A stretch of 64,000 nt of DNA, from NCBI GenBank assembly GCA_902806085.1, contig CADCVH010000084.1, forward strand, positions 1 to 64,000, given 5' to 3'. Positions 1 through 7,774 of the stretch are shown in pieces; the first letter of the stretch is position 1, and each line of letters starts with the position of its first letter. A program made the position numbers and the translations under genes. The notes below the pieces were generated by a model. That model was given only the letters and a program-made list of their open reading frames with translations. It did not search any database and had not been told where the DNA came from. This stretch comes from an uncultured Rubrobacteraceae bacterium (GTDB taxonomy: Bacteria; Actinomycetota; Rubrobacteria; Rubrobacterales; Rubrobacteraceae).

Positions 1-1
1 C

Positions 2-238
2 CTGTGCACGGTGAACGTCGGCACGGCGATTCTGGCGACGGCCGGCCTAAGCTACGTCGGCCTCGGCGCCCAACCCCCGACTCCCGAGTGGGGCACGATG
101 CTGGCGTCGGCGCAACCCTACCTCTCGGTGGCCCCCTGGGTCTCCATCTTCCCCGGTCTCGTCATCTTCGCCGTCGTCGTGGCCTTCAACCTCCTCGGCG
201 ACGCGATCCGCGATGTCGCCGACCCCCGCGGCCGGTAG
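2..238 (+). CDS. ABC transporter permease, C-terminal fragment (DppC/OppC type)
   Basis: Only the last 78 codons are inside the window; the gene begins to the left. The visible part has the end of a binding-protein-dependent permease: the segment LSYVGLGAQPPTPEWGTML is the loop typical of DppC/OppC inner-membrane subunits, followed by a last hydrophobic helix (IFPGLVIFAVVVAFNLLGD) and the short RDVADPRGR tail. Such proteins pair with a DppB-type permease to import peptides, nickel or other small solutes. The same loop and ending recur in the complete DppC paralogue at 43555-44460. Substrate cannot be told from this fragment. TAG stop at 236-238. Confidence 0.85.
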   Translation: MCTVNVGTAILATAGLSYVGLGAQPPTPEWGTMLASAQPYLSVAPWVSIFPGLVIFAVVVAFNLLGDAIRDVADPRGR

Positions 239-415
239 AGTCCTGGAGAACGGCGTCGGAACGGGCAGGGAGAACCTTCTCCGGGCGGTCGCGAGGGTGG
301 GAGAGGTAGCGCGTCCGCCCGAAGGGGAGCTCCTGAACGGGTACGGATCCGGGTACGCGGGCCCGCGCGAGTTTCTTTCACCAGAAGACCGGACGAACCC
401 GGCGGCCACGGTTAA

Positions 416-432
416 GTTTGGCCGGGCCAAAC
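416..432. promoter_or_regulatory. 17-bp perfect palindrome, possible operator
   Basis: GTTTGGCC, one central G, then GGCCAAAC: 8-bp arms with perfect symmetry. No T-run follows, so a terminator is unlikely. It lies 300 bases before the first gene of the leucine operon. Function is inferred only from symmetry and position. Confidence 0.3.
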
Positions 433-678
433 CTCGTCTTTATTTCCCCGGCGTATGCATGCCCCTCGGGAGGCGGGACCCCGAGGCCCGCGCCGAGCGT
501 GCAGACGCCCGTCGCCATGAGGGCGAAGACGATCGCCAGCGTCGCCACCGTGACGGTGCAGGCGGGCGCGCGCAGGGCCCCCGGCCCCTCCCCCAGCACG
601 CGCGCTCCCCGCACACACCCGGGCGTACGCTTCGGCCCGATCACAGACGGCCACACCTACCATAACTTGACCCACCAT

Positions 679-701
679 GTCTAAACCTCTAACCTTTAGA
701 C
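679..701. promoter_or_regulatory. inverted repeat in A+T-rich promoter region, candidate operator
   Basis: Arms GTCTAAA (679-685) and TTTAGAC (695-701) separated by 9 bases, inside repeated TAAACC-like words. It sits 28 bases upstream of the GTG start of the LeuA-domain gene. A GntR-family regulator is encoded at the far end of the same gene block (11559-12239) and would be a natural candidate to bind here; that link is inference. Confidence 0.4.
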
Positions 702-728
702 CATAAACCACAAACGGTTCGTTCGGGG

Positions 729-1184
729 GTGTCGTATTTTGGGGACGGGCGAGAAGGGGCGGAAGCGGGTAAGGCTGCGGGGGTGAGTTGGGTGGACGGG
801 TGCCGTGGCGGGTTCGTGCTCGATCGCCTTAGGGTGGTTGCGGTGGTTGGGCGGCGGAGTCGGGCGTCGGCCTCGGTCTCTATCTTGCGCGGGGGGCGTT
901 CGTTCGAGGCCATGGAGGACGGAGAGGGGGCGGTGGACGCGGTGTCGCGTGCGGTGGCGACCGCTTTAGGGATCGATGCCCGGATCAAGAACCTGCGTAC
1001 GGGTGGTACTCGAGGTGGGCGGGGCGAGGTCTGGGTCTCGGTCGAGTGCGAGGGGGGCGCGCGCACGGGGTACTGCGCCTCCGCCGATTTTGTGGAGGCG
1101 GTGGCAAGGGCCTACCTGGAAGCGTTGGACGTCCTGGTGGCCGCAAAGCCCGCGGGCGACGTTGGCGAAGCGCGTACGAAGTAG
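729..1184 (+). CDS. stand-alone LeuA regulatory (LeuA_dimer) domain protein
   Basis: 151 residues with no catalytic TIM barrel. From about residue 30 the protein reads as the C-terminal allosteric domain of 2-isopropylmalate synthase: a strand pair (ASASVSILRGG), the glycine-rich turn and helix DGEGAVDAVSRAV, the strand pair LRTGGTRGGRGEVWVSVE, and the closing GYCASADFVEAVARAYLEAL. In LeuA this domain binds leucine and feeds back on the enzyme. Here it is the first gene of a leucine degradation operon, with its stop 16 bases before the next start and that gene's ribosome site (GGAGGG) in between. Start is uncertain: GTG at 729 has no clear ribosome site, and GTG at 783 is an alternative. A leucine sensor role is inference; a decayed LeuA is the other reading, though the domain looks intact. 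Confidence 0.75.
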   Translation: MSYFGDGREGAEAGKAAGVSWVDGCRGGFVLDRLRVVAVVGRRSRASASVSILRGGRSFEAMEDGEGAVDAVSRAVATALGIDARIKNLRTGGTRGGRGEVWVSVECEGGARTGYCASADFVEAVARAYLEALDVLVAAKPAGDVGEARTK

Positions 1185-1200
1185 AGGAGGGAGCAGCGGC

Positions 1201-2394
1201 GTGAACCTTGACCCGACCGAAGAGCAGAGGCGGTGGCGCGACCTGGCGCGGGAGTACGCCGAAGGCGAGATACGCCCCCGCGCCGCCGATCTCGACCGCG
1301 AGCAGAAGTTCCCCTACGACATCGTCGAGAAAATGGCCGACCTCGGCCTGATGGGCATGACGGTCCCCGAGGAGTACGCGGGCTCCGGCGGCGACTTCGT
1401 GGGCTACAACATGGCGCTGGAGGAGATCTGCCGCGCCGACACCTCCGTCGGCATCACGATGGAAGCGCACGTCTCCCTCGGATGCGCCCCGATCGTCGCG
1501 TTCGGGACGCGCGAGCAGAAGGAGCACTTCCTGGGCGAAGTCGTCCAGGGCGGAAAGAAGCTGTGGGCCTTCGGCCTTACGGAGGAGAACGCCGGCACCG
1601 ACGCCGGCGGCACCCAGACCACCGCCGAAGTGTCGGACGGGCGGTGGCTCGTAAACGGCTCCAAAAAGTGGATCACCAACGGCGGGACGGAGATAACCGG
1701 CGGCGTCACGGCCATCGCCAGGACCGGCACCCGCGAGAACGGCAAACCGGAGCTTACCGCGATCATCATCCCCCAGGACACCCCCGGCTTCACCCGCGGC
1801 CCCGGCTACGAGAAACTCGGCTGGCGCGCCTCCGACCAGCGCCAGCTCTACTTCGAGGACTGCCGCGCGCCGGAAGAGAACACCCTGGGCGAAAGGGGCA
1901 AGGGCTTCCGCCAGTTTCTATCGACGCTCGACGCCGGGAGGGTCGCGGTGGGCGCCCTCTCGGTGGGGCTGGCGCAGGCTTGTCTCGACGAGGCGCTCGC
2001 GCGGGCCAAGGAGAGGCGGCAGTTCGGGCGGGCCATCGGCGAGTTTCAGGCCATACAGTTCAAGCTCGCGGACATGGCGATGGAGATAGAGCTTGCGAGG
2101 AACATGGTCCTGAAGGCGGCGTGGCTCAAGGACGAGGGGCGGCCGTTCGGGCGCGAGGCGAGCATGGCGAAGGTGTTCGCGAGCGAGGCGGCCAAGAGGG
2201 CGGCGGATCAGGCGGTTCAGATCTGGGGCGGGGAGGGGTTCATGGAGGCATCTGCGGTGGCGAGGTACTGGCGGCAGGTGAAGATCAACGAGATAGGGGA
2301 GGGGACTAGCGAGATCAACCGCCAGATCATCGCCCGCTCCCTCTTGCGAGATGACACCGCCCGCGAAGAGGCCGGGAAGATGGTCGCCCAGTGA
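1201..2394 (+). CDS. acyl-CoA dehydrogenase (short/branched-chain type)
   Basis: 397 residues, the usual length for the family. FAD flavoenzyme that desaturates acyl-CoA and passes electrons to ETF. N-terminal helical domain, middle beta domain with LWAFGLTEENAGTDAGG and the GSKKWITNGG loop, then C-terminal helices with KERRQFGRAIGEFQAIQFKLADM. By operon position it should act on isovaleryl-CoA. However, residue 367 is Glu in IGEGTSEI, the catalytic-base position of short-chain and short/branched-chain dehydrogenases, while the isovaleryl-specific base site is Gly (LDAGR). So the family type is SCAD-like and isovaleryl-CoA use is inference. GTG start at 1201 is preceded by GAGGAGGGAG; the last bases overlap the next gene (GTGA). 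Confidence 0.9.
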   Translation: MNLDPTEEQRRWRDLAREYAEGEIRPRAADLDREQKFPYDIVEKMADLGLMGMTVPEEYAGSGGDFVGYNMALEEICRADTSVGITMEAHVSLGCAPIVAFGTREQKEHFLGEVVQGGKKLWAFGLTEENAGTDAGGTQTTAEVSDGRWLVNGSKKWITNGGTEITGGVTAIARTGTRENGKPELTAIIIPQDTPGFTRGPGYEKLGWRASDQRQLYFEDCRAPEENTLGERGKGFRQFLSTLDAGRVAVGALSVGLAQACLDEALARAKERRQFGRAIGEFQAIQFKLADMAMEIELARNMVLKAAWLKDEGRPFGREASMAKVFASEAAKRAADQAVQIWGGEGFMEASAVARYWRQVKINEIGEGTSEINRQIIARSLLRDDTAREEAGKMVAQ

Positions 2395-3311
2395 GTGGCC
2401 TCCCCGCCAGCGTCAAGATAAAGGAGGTCGGTCCGCGAGACGGTTTGCAGGCCGAGGCCGCGATCCTCTCGACTGAGGACAAGCTCCGTCTCATCGGTTG
2501 CCTGGCCGGCGCGGGCCTGCGCGAGATCGAGGCTTCTTCCTTCGTCAGCCCCAGGGCCATACCGGCCCTCGCCGACGCGGCCGAGGTGTTCGCGAACCTC
2601 GACCGCCGGCCGGGGGCCGTTTACTCGGCCGTCGTGCCGAACGAGAAGGGGGCCCGGCGCGCGGTCGAGGCCGAAGCGGACGAGATCCAGGTCTTCCTCG
2701 CGGCCAGCGAGGGCTACAACCGCTCCAACGTGCGCATGAGCGTGGAGGAGTCCTTGGAACAGGCCGCGCGGGTGGCGAAGGTAGCACGCGAAGCCGACGT
2801 CCCGTTCGTTGCGGTGCTTTCGGTCGCCTTCGGTTGCCCTTACGAGGGCGCCGTCGCGCCGGAGCGGGTACTCGACCTCTGCGGGCGCCTCAAAGAGCTC
2901 GGGGCCCGGGAGATCACCCTCGGGGACACCACGGGGATGGCTTATCCGACCCAGGTGCGCGGGCTCTCGCGGGCGTACGGGGAACGTTACCCGGACGTTC
3001 CCCTGCGGCTCCACTTCCACAACACGCGCGGGATGGGCCTCGCCAACGTGCTCGCCGCCCTGGAGGCCGGGGTGGACCGTTTCGACGCGAGCGTGGGCGG
3101 CCTCGGGGGCAGCCCCTACGCGCCGGGGGCGACGGGGAACATCTGCACCGAGGACCTCGTCCACATGCTGCACGAGATGGGGGTGGAGACCGGGGTGGAC
3201 CTCGAAGCCCTCATCGGCTGCGCCCGTCTCCTCGAGGAGTTTTTGGGGCACGAGCTGCCGGGGAAGGTCATGAAGGCCGGTATTTGCGGGCACCTGACGG
3301 CGGCCCCGTGA
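2391..3311 (+). CDS. mvaB: hydroxymethylglutaryl-CoA lyase
   Basis: 306-residue TIM-barrel lyase of the HMGL-like family, which splits 3-hydroxy-3-methylglutaryl-CoA into acetoacetate and acetyl-CoA, the last step of leucine breakdown. Visible motifs: GPRDGLQ (14-20) with the catalytic Arg and metal Asp, FGCPYEG, GDTTGMA, the metal-binding HFHNTRG (208-214), and the mobile loop [15 protein letters not shown] (236-250). The loop residue that is a catalytic Cys in characterised HMG-CoA lyases is Ser at position 241 here (AGC at 3111-3113). The GTG start overlaps the upstream stop by four bases and its own stop overlaps the next start the same way, so translation is probably coupled. The operon context makes the assignment strong despite the substitution. 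Confidence 0.88.
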   Translation: MSGLPASVKIKEVGPRDGLQAEAAILSTEDKLRLIGCLAGAGLREIEASSFVSPRAIPALADAAEVFANLDRRPGAVYSAVVPNEKGARRAVEAEADEIQVFLAASEGYNRSNVRMSVEESLEQAARVAKVAREADVPFVAVLSVAFGCPYEGAVAPERVLDLCGRLKELGAREITLGDTTGMAYPTQVRGLSRAYGERYPDVPLRLHFHNTRGMGLANVLAALEAGVDRFDASVGGLGGSPYAPGATGNICTEDLVHMLHEMGVETGVDLEALIGCARLLEEFLGHELPGKVMKAGICGHLTAAP

Positions 3312-4912
3312 GCACCATACGCAGCCGCGTCTCGCGGGGTGACGACGCCTCCAAGAAGAACGCAGAGGCCTTCGAGGGGCTCCTCGAGGACCTCCGTGAT
3401 CGTTCCGCCGAAGCCCGGCGTGGTGGAGACAAGGCCAGGCAACGCCACGAGGGGCGCGGCAAGATGCTCGCGCGCGAGCGGGTCGACCGTCTGCTGGACC
3501 CCGGCACCGCCTTTTTGGAGCTCTCGCCGCTCGCCGCCCACGGCATGTACGACGGGAGGGTGCCCGCGGCCGGGATCGTCACGGGTATAGGCCGCGTCTC
3601 CGGCAGGGAGGTCGTCGTCGTGGCCAACGACGCCACCGTCAAGGGCGGCACCTACTACCCGATGACCGTCAAGAAGCACCTGCGCGCCCAGGAGGTCGCC
3701 GAGCAGAACGCTCTGCCGTGCATCTACCTCGTCGATTCCGGCGGCGCCTTCTTGCCGCTCCAGGACGAGGTCTTCCCGGACAGAGAGCACTTCGGGCGCA
3801 TCTTCTACAACCAGGCGAGGATGAGCGCGAAGGGCATACCCCAGGTAGCGTCGGTCATGGGCTCGTGCACGGCGGGCGGGGCTTACGTGCCGGCGATGAG
3901 CGACGAGGTCGTCATCGTGAAGGGCGAGGGCACGATCTTCCTCGGGGGCCCTCCCCTCGTGAAGGCGGCGACCGGCGAAGAGGTGACCGCCGAGGAGTTG
4001 GGGGGCGCGGACGTCCACACGCGGCTCTCTGGCGTCGCCGACCACCTCGCGGAGAACGACGGGCACGCCCTGGCGATCGTGCGCCGGATCGTGGCGAACC
4101 TGAACCGCCCCAAGGAGATACCGTGGACGGTCGAGGAGCCGGAGGAGCCGCTGCACGACCCTTCGGAACTCTATGGGGTCGTGCCGGTCGACTACCGCCG
4201 GGGCTACGACGTTCGGGAGGTGATCTCGCGCGTCGTGGACGGGAGCCGCCTGCACGAGTTCAAGCCGCTCTACGGCGAGACGCTGGTCTGCGGCTTCGCC
4301 CGCCTGATGGGCCACCCGGTCGGCATCCTCGCCAACAACGGCATCCTGTTCTCCGAGAGCGCCCAGAAGGGGGCCCATTTCGTCGAGTTGTGCAGCGCCC
4401 GCGGCGTCCCGCTGGTCTTCTTGCAGAACATCACGGGCTTCATGGTCGGCCGCGAGTACGAGGCGGGCGGCATCGCCAAGGACGGGGCGAAGCTGGTGAT
4501 GGCGGTCGCCAACGCGAGCGTCCCGAAGTTCACGGTCGTGATCGGGGGCTCCTTCGGCGCCGGCAACTACGGGATGTGCGGCCGGGCATACTCGCCGCGC
4601 TTCCTTTGGATGTGGACGAACGCGAGGATAAGCGTGATGGGGGGACCGCAGGCGGCGAACGTGCTCCTGACCGTCCAGGAGGACAAACTCGCCCGCGAGG
4701 GCGGGGAGATGACGGAGGAGGAACGGGAGGAGTTCCGGCGCCCGATCCTCGAGAAGTACGAGGAGGAGGGCAACCCATACCACTCGACGGCGAGGCTCTG
4801 GGACGACGGCGTCATAGACCCCATAGACACCAGGATGGTCCTGGCTTTGGGCCTCTCCGCCGCGGCGAACGCCCCGCTCGAAGAGACCGAGTTCGGCGTC
4901 TTCAGGATGTGA
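3308..4912 (+). CDS. liuB: methylcrotonyl-CoA carboxylase, carboxyltransferase (beta) subunit
   Basis: 534 residues with two carboxyltransferase crotonase-like lobes. The protein moves a carboxyl group from biotin to 3-methylcrotonyl-CoA. Features: [18 protein letters not shown] near the N-terminus, [18 protein letters not shown], the first oxyanion region [28 protein letters not shown], and in the C lobe [20 protein letters not shown] and [20 protein letters not shown], which are closer to methylcrotonyl-CoA than to propionyl-CoA carboxylases. The GTG start at 3308 overlaps the lyase stop (GTGA). Its biotin-bearing partner is encoded at 5694-7676. Confidence 0.93.
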   Translation: MSTIRSRVSRGDDASKKNAEAFEGLLEDLRDRSAEARRGGDKARQRHEGRGKMLARERVDRLLDPGTAFLELSPLAAHGMYDGRVPAAGIVTGIGRVSGREVVVVANDATVKGGTYYPMTVKKHLRAQEVAEQNALPCIYLVDSGGAFLPLQDEVFPDREHFGRIFYNQARMSAKGIPQVASVMGSCTAGGAYVPAMSDEVVIVKGEGTIFLGGPPLVKAATGEEVTAEELGGADVHTRLSGVADHLAENDGHALAIVRRIVANLNRPKEIPWTVEEPEEPLHDPSELYGVVPVDYRRGYDVREVISRVVDGSRLHEFKPLYGETLVCGFARLMGHPVGILANNGILFSESAQKGAHFVELCSARGVPLVFLQNITGFMVGREYEAGGIAKDGAKLVMAVANASVPKFTVVIGGSFGAGNYGMCGRAYSPRFLWMWTNARISVMGGPQAANVLLTVQEDKLAREGGEMTEEEREEFRRPILEKYEEEGNPYHSTARLWDDGVIDPIDTRMVLALGLSAAANAPLEETEFGVFRM

Positions 4913-5697
4913 CGGTGGAAGGACACGAGCAACTGAAGCGGGTAGACGATGGACTTATAGCGACGATCGTCCTGGCGCGTCCCGATTCCCACAACGCCTT
5001 GAACGCGGTACTGATCGGCGAGCTCACGCGCTGCTTCGAGGCCCTCGCCGAGGACGAGACGGTGCGGGTCGTCGTGCTGGTCGGCGAGGGGGCTTCGTTC
5101 TGCGCGGGGGCGGACGTCGGATACATGCGGGAGACGGCCGAGCTCTCTTACCGGGAGAACCTGCAGGACGCCGGGCGGCTCGCGGCCATGTTCCGGGCCG
5201 TGGACCAGTGCCCGAAGCCGGTCGTGGCGAAGGTGCGCGGGGCCGCGATGGGCGGTGGAGCGGGGCTCGTGGCCGCGGCCGACGTCGCGGTGGCCGGGGA
5301 GGGGGCGCGGTTCGCCTTCTCGGAGGTGCGGCTCGGGATCGCGCCGGCGACCATCGCGCCGTTCGTGGTACGCAAGATCGGGGCCTCCCACGCCCGCTCG
5401 CTGTTCCTTACGGGCGAACGCTTCGGCGCGGAGCGCGCGCGGGAGATCGGATTAGTGCACGAAGTCGTCTCCGACCTCGACGCGGCGACCGAGAGAAAAG
5501 TCGAGCAGTTCCTGAAAGGCGGTCCGGAAGCGATGGCGGCCGTCAAGACCATGCTTCGCGAGCTCGAAGAGGGTCCGGCGGAAGCGGCCCGGATGATGGC
5601 AAGGCGCATAGCGGAACTCCGGACGAGCGGTGAAGGGCAGGAAGGTTTGGGCGCTTTCCTGGAGAAACGGGAACCCGATTGGAGGGGGCGGCTGTGA
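4909..5697 (+). CDS. liuC: enoyl-CoA hydratase, probable methylglutaconyl-CoA hydratase
   Basis: 262-residue crotonase. Shows the [21 protein letters not shown] region, the oxyanion-hole segment [19 protein letters not shown], and [17 protein letters not shown] with the catalytic Glu. The combination of MRETAE-like and RLGIAPATI motifs is characteristic of the methylglutaconyl-CoA hydratase branch, which hydrates 3-methylglutaconyl-CoA to HMG-CoA between the carboxylase and the lyase steps. GTG at 4909 overlaps the preceding TGA, and its stop overlaps the next GTG. Methylglutaconyl specificity rests on motif resemblance plus operon position. Confidence 0.88.
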   Translation: MTVEGHEQLKRVDDGLIATIVLARPDSHNALNAVLIGELTRCFEALAEDETVRVVVLVGEGASFCAGADVGYMRETAELSYRENLQDAGRLAAMFRAVDQCPKPVVAKVRGAAMGGGAGLVAAADVAVAGEGARFAFSEVRLGIAPATIAPFVVRKIGASHARSLFLTGERFGAERAREIGLVHEVVSDLDAATERKVEQFLKGGPEAMAAVKTMLRELEEGPAEAARMMARRIAELRTSGEGQEGLGAFLEKREPDWRGRL

Positions 5698-7676
5698 GCT
5701 TCAAGAACCTGCTGGTGGCGAACCGGGGCGAGATCGCCGTTCGCATCTTTCGCCTGTGCCGCGAGATGGGTATCGGGACCATCGCCGTGTACTCGGAGGC
5801 CGACGAGAATGCCATGCACCGCCGCCTGGCCGACGCGGCTTACCCCTTGGGTCCCGCCCCGGCCCCGGAGAGCTACCTGAACATCGGGCGGCTCGTCGGG
5901 GTGATCGAGGAGTCCGGCGCGGAGGCGGTGCACCCCGGCTACGGCTTCCTCTCGGAGAGCGCCGAGTTCGCCCGCGCCGTCGTGGGGTCGGGGGCAACCT
6001 GGGTGGGGCCGCCGCCGGAGGCGATGGAGACGATGGGTTTGAAGGTGCGGGCCAAGGATCTCGCCCGCAGGGCGGGTGTGCCCACCGTCCCCGGCTACGA
6101 CGGCGAGAACGAGTCGGAAGGGCGGCTGGCGGAAGAGGCCGAGAAGATAGGCTACCCGGTCCTGGTGAAGGCGAGCGCGGGCGGCGGGGGACGGGGCATG
6201 CGGATGGTTTCGCGCCCGCGAGACCTCCCCGAAGCCGTGCGGGGGGCGAAGCGGGAGGCCCTCTCGGCCTTCGGCGACGGGTCGGTGTTCCTGGAGAAGT
6301 TCGTCGAGAGGCCGCGGCACGTGGAGGTGCAGGTCATCGGGGACGACGACGGGAACGTCCTCCACCTGTACGAGCGCGAGTGCTCGATCCAGCGCCGTCA
6401 TCAGAAGGTCGTAGAAGAAGCCCCGTCTCCCGCCCTGGGCGACGGACTCCGGGATGCCATGTGTGCCTCGGCCGTGCGCCTGGCGGAGGAGGCCGGCTAC
6501 CGCAACGCCGGGACCGTGGAGTTCCTGCTGGACGGCGAGGACTTCTACTTCCTGGAGATGAACGCCCGGCTCCAGGTCGAGCATCCCGTCACGGAGTGCG
6601 TCACGGGCCTGGACCTCGTGCGGCTCCAGCTCTCCGTCGCCGCGGGAGAACCGCTGCCGCTCTCGCAAGAGGACGTGACCCTGCGCGGTTGGGCGATCGA
6701 GGCCCGGATCTACGCGGAAGGAGAGGACGGTTTGCCCGCCGGAGGGAGGTTGCTCGCCTTCGCCCCGCCGGAGGGCCCGGGTATCCGCAACGATGCGGGG
6801 GTGGAGGGCGGCGACGAGGTTCCGGTCTTTTACGACCCCATGATCTCCAAGCTCGTCGTCTCGGCCCCGAACCGCGGGATGTCCGTCCGCCGTCTCCGCC
6901 GGGCGCTGGATGACTACACCGTGCTTGGTGCCCCGACGAACCTGCCTCTCCTGAAGCGCATCGCCGGGCACGCCGCCTTCGCCGAAGGCGAGTTCGCCAC
7001 CGATTTTCTGGAGAGGTACCTGCTGGCGGAGGCCCCCGCCGGGCTCCCCGTGCCCGAAGAGGCGTTGCTGCTCGCGGCGGTAGGGGAGGTGCTCCTGTCC
7101 CGCCCGGCCCACGACCCTTTCGCCGCCGGTCCGTGGCGTCTTCTGGGGGCCATCGGACTCCGCTTCCGCGCGGGGGACGAGGAGCGACTGGTGGAGCTCG
7201 AGCGGGGGAGAAGCGGAGGGCTGAGGGTGCGGACGGAGGACCGCGAGGCTGCGGTCGGGGTCCTGGCCGTCCGGGACGGCGAGATCCACGCCGTCCTGGA
7301 CGGCAACCCCGTCAGGTTCCGCGTCGTGGAGGACGGCGACCGCCTGCTGATCTCGCTCGACGGCGCGACGCACCGTCTCCTCCGGGTGCCCCCGCCGGCG
7401 GCGGACGAGACGGGTTCTACGAGCGAGGCCGGCGCCGGCGAGCTTGTCGCCCCGATGCCGGGGACCGTCGTAAAGATGCTCGTGCGGGAGGGCGACGAGG
7501 TCCGGGCGGGGCAACCCCTCCTCATGCTCGAGGCCATGAAGATGGAGCAGCCCGTCGCGGCGCGGCGCGCCGGTGTCGTGCGCTCGTTGCCCTTCGGGGA
7601 AGGCGACCTCGTTCCCGCCAACGCGGTACTCGTCGAGATGGAGGAGAGCACCGCCATAGAGGAGGCCGAACGATGA
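5694..7676 (+). CDS. liuD: methylcrotonyl-CoA carboxylase, biotin carboxylase/biotin carrier (alpha) subunit
   Basis: 660 residues. N-terminal biotin carboxylase with the start motif LLVANRGEIAVRIFR, VHPGYGFLSE, the ATP-grasp glycine loop KASAGGGGRGM, and the catalytic EMNARLQVEHPVTE segment; a middle linker domain; and a C-terminal biotinyl carrier with EAMKMEQ, Lys at about 616 being the biotin site. It carboxylates its own biotin using ATP and bicarbonate, then hands it to the beta subunit at 3308-4912. GTG at 5694 is chosen over the in-frame TTG at 5679 because it gives the GTGA overlap seen at every junction here and has GGAGGGGG just upstream. The stop overlaps the ATG of a short ORF. 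Confidence 0.93.
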   Translation: MSFKNLLVANRGEIAVRIFRLCREMGIGTIAVYSEADENAMHRRLADAAYPLGPAPAPESYLNIGRLVGVIEESGAEAVHPGYGFLSESAEFARAVVGSGATWVGPPPEAMETMGLKVRAKDLARRAGVPTVPGYDGENESEGRLAEEAEKIGYPVLVKASAGGGGRGMRMVSRPRDLPEAVRGAKREALSAFGDGSVFLEKFVERPRHVEVQVIGDDDGNVLHLYERECSIQRRHQKVVEEAPSPALGDGLRDAMCASAVRLAEEAGYRNAGTVEFLLDGEDFYFLEMNARLQVEHPVTECVTGLDLVRLQLSVAAGEPLPLSQEDVTLRGWAIEARIYAEGEDGLPAGGRLLAFAPPEGPGIRNDAGVEGGDEVPVFYDPMISKLVVSAPNRGMSVRRLRRALDDYTVLGAPTNLPLLKRIAGHAAFAEGEFATDFLERYLLAEAPAGLPVPEEALLLAAVGEVLLSRPAHDPFAAGPWRLLGAIGLRFRAGDEERLVELERGRSGGLRVRTEDREAAVGVLAVRDGEIHAVLDGNPVRFRVVEDGDRLLISLDGATHRLLRVPPPAADETGSTSEAGAGELVAPMPGTVVKMLVREGDEVRAGQPLLMLEAMKMEQPVAARRAGVVRSLPFGEGDLVPANAVLVEMEESTAIEEAER

Positions 7677-7774
7677 CGAGGGCATACGACGCACCGCCGG
7701 GCTACCCCGGCACCTCGAACGTCGATGCGAACGACCAGGAACCTCGAGAAAGGAACACAAGGGGATGGCTATGA
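7673..7774 (+). CDS. short bridging ORF, 33 residues, unknown
   Basis: Unrecognised. ATG at 7673 forms an ATGA overlap with the carboxylase stop, and its own TGA (7772-7774) forms an ATGA overlap with the ATG at 7771 of the next gene. Both ends therefore follow the coupling pattern of the rest of the operon. The peptide is hydrophilic, with a PPGYPGTS stretch and a charged QEPRERNTR tail, and has no membrane segment. It may be a translational bridge rather than a functional peptide; it could also be chance, since no homology can be judged from sequence alone. Confidence 0.4.
   Translation: MTRAYDAPPGYPGTSNVDANDQEPRERNTRGWL

Larger units (their letters stand above)
239..728. other. intergenic region upstream of the leucine catabolic operon
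   Basis: No convincing gene in 490 bases. It holds a perfect 17-base palindrome (416-432), a G+C-rich stretch, and an unusually A+T-rich tract from about 655 to 715 that carries a 7+7 inverted repeat (679-701) within a run of related TAAACC/TAACC/TAGACC words. The minus-strand ORF at 378-656 has a hydrophobic, signal-peptide-like stretch but no other support. The A+T-rich tract is the best place for the promoter and operator of the downstream operon. Confidence 0.5.

Noticed and set aside
378..656. Minus-strand ORF of 92 codons with a hydrophobic, signal-peptide-like stretch
   Set aside because: No ribosome site, the mature part would be very short and basic, and no family resemblance; it overlaps palindromic, low-complexity G+C-rich sequence.
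2217..4783. Long minus-strand ORFs (hundreds of codons) opposite the leucine operon genes
   Set aside because: Arg/His/Pro/Gly-rich shadow frames of high-GC genes; the plus strand has full domain evidence and coupled starts.
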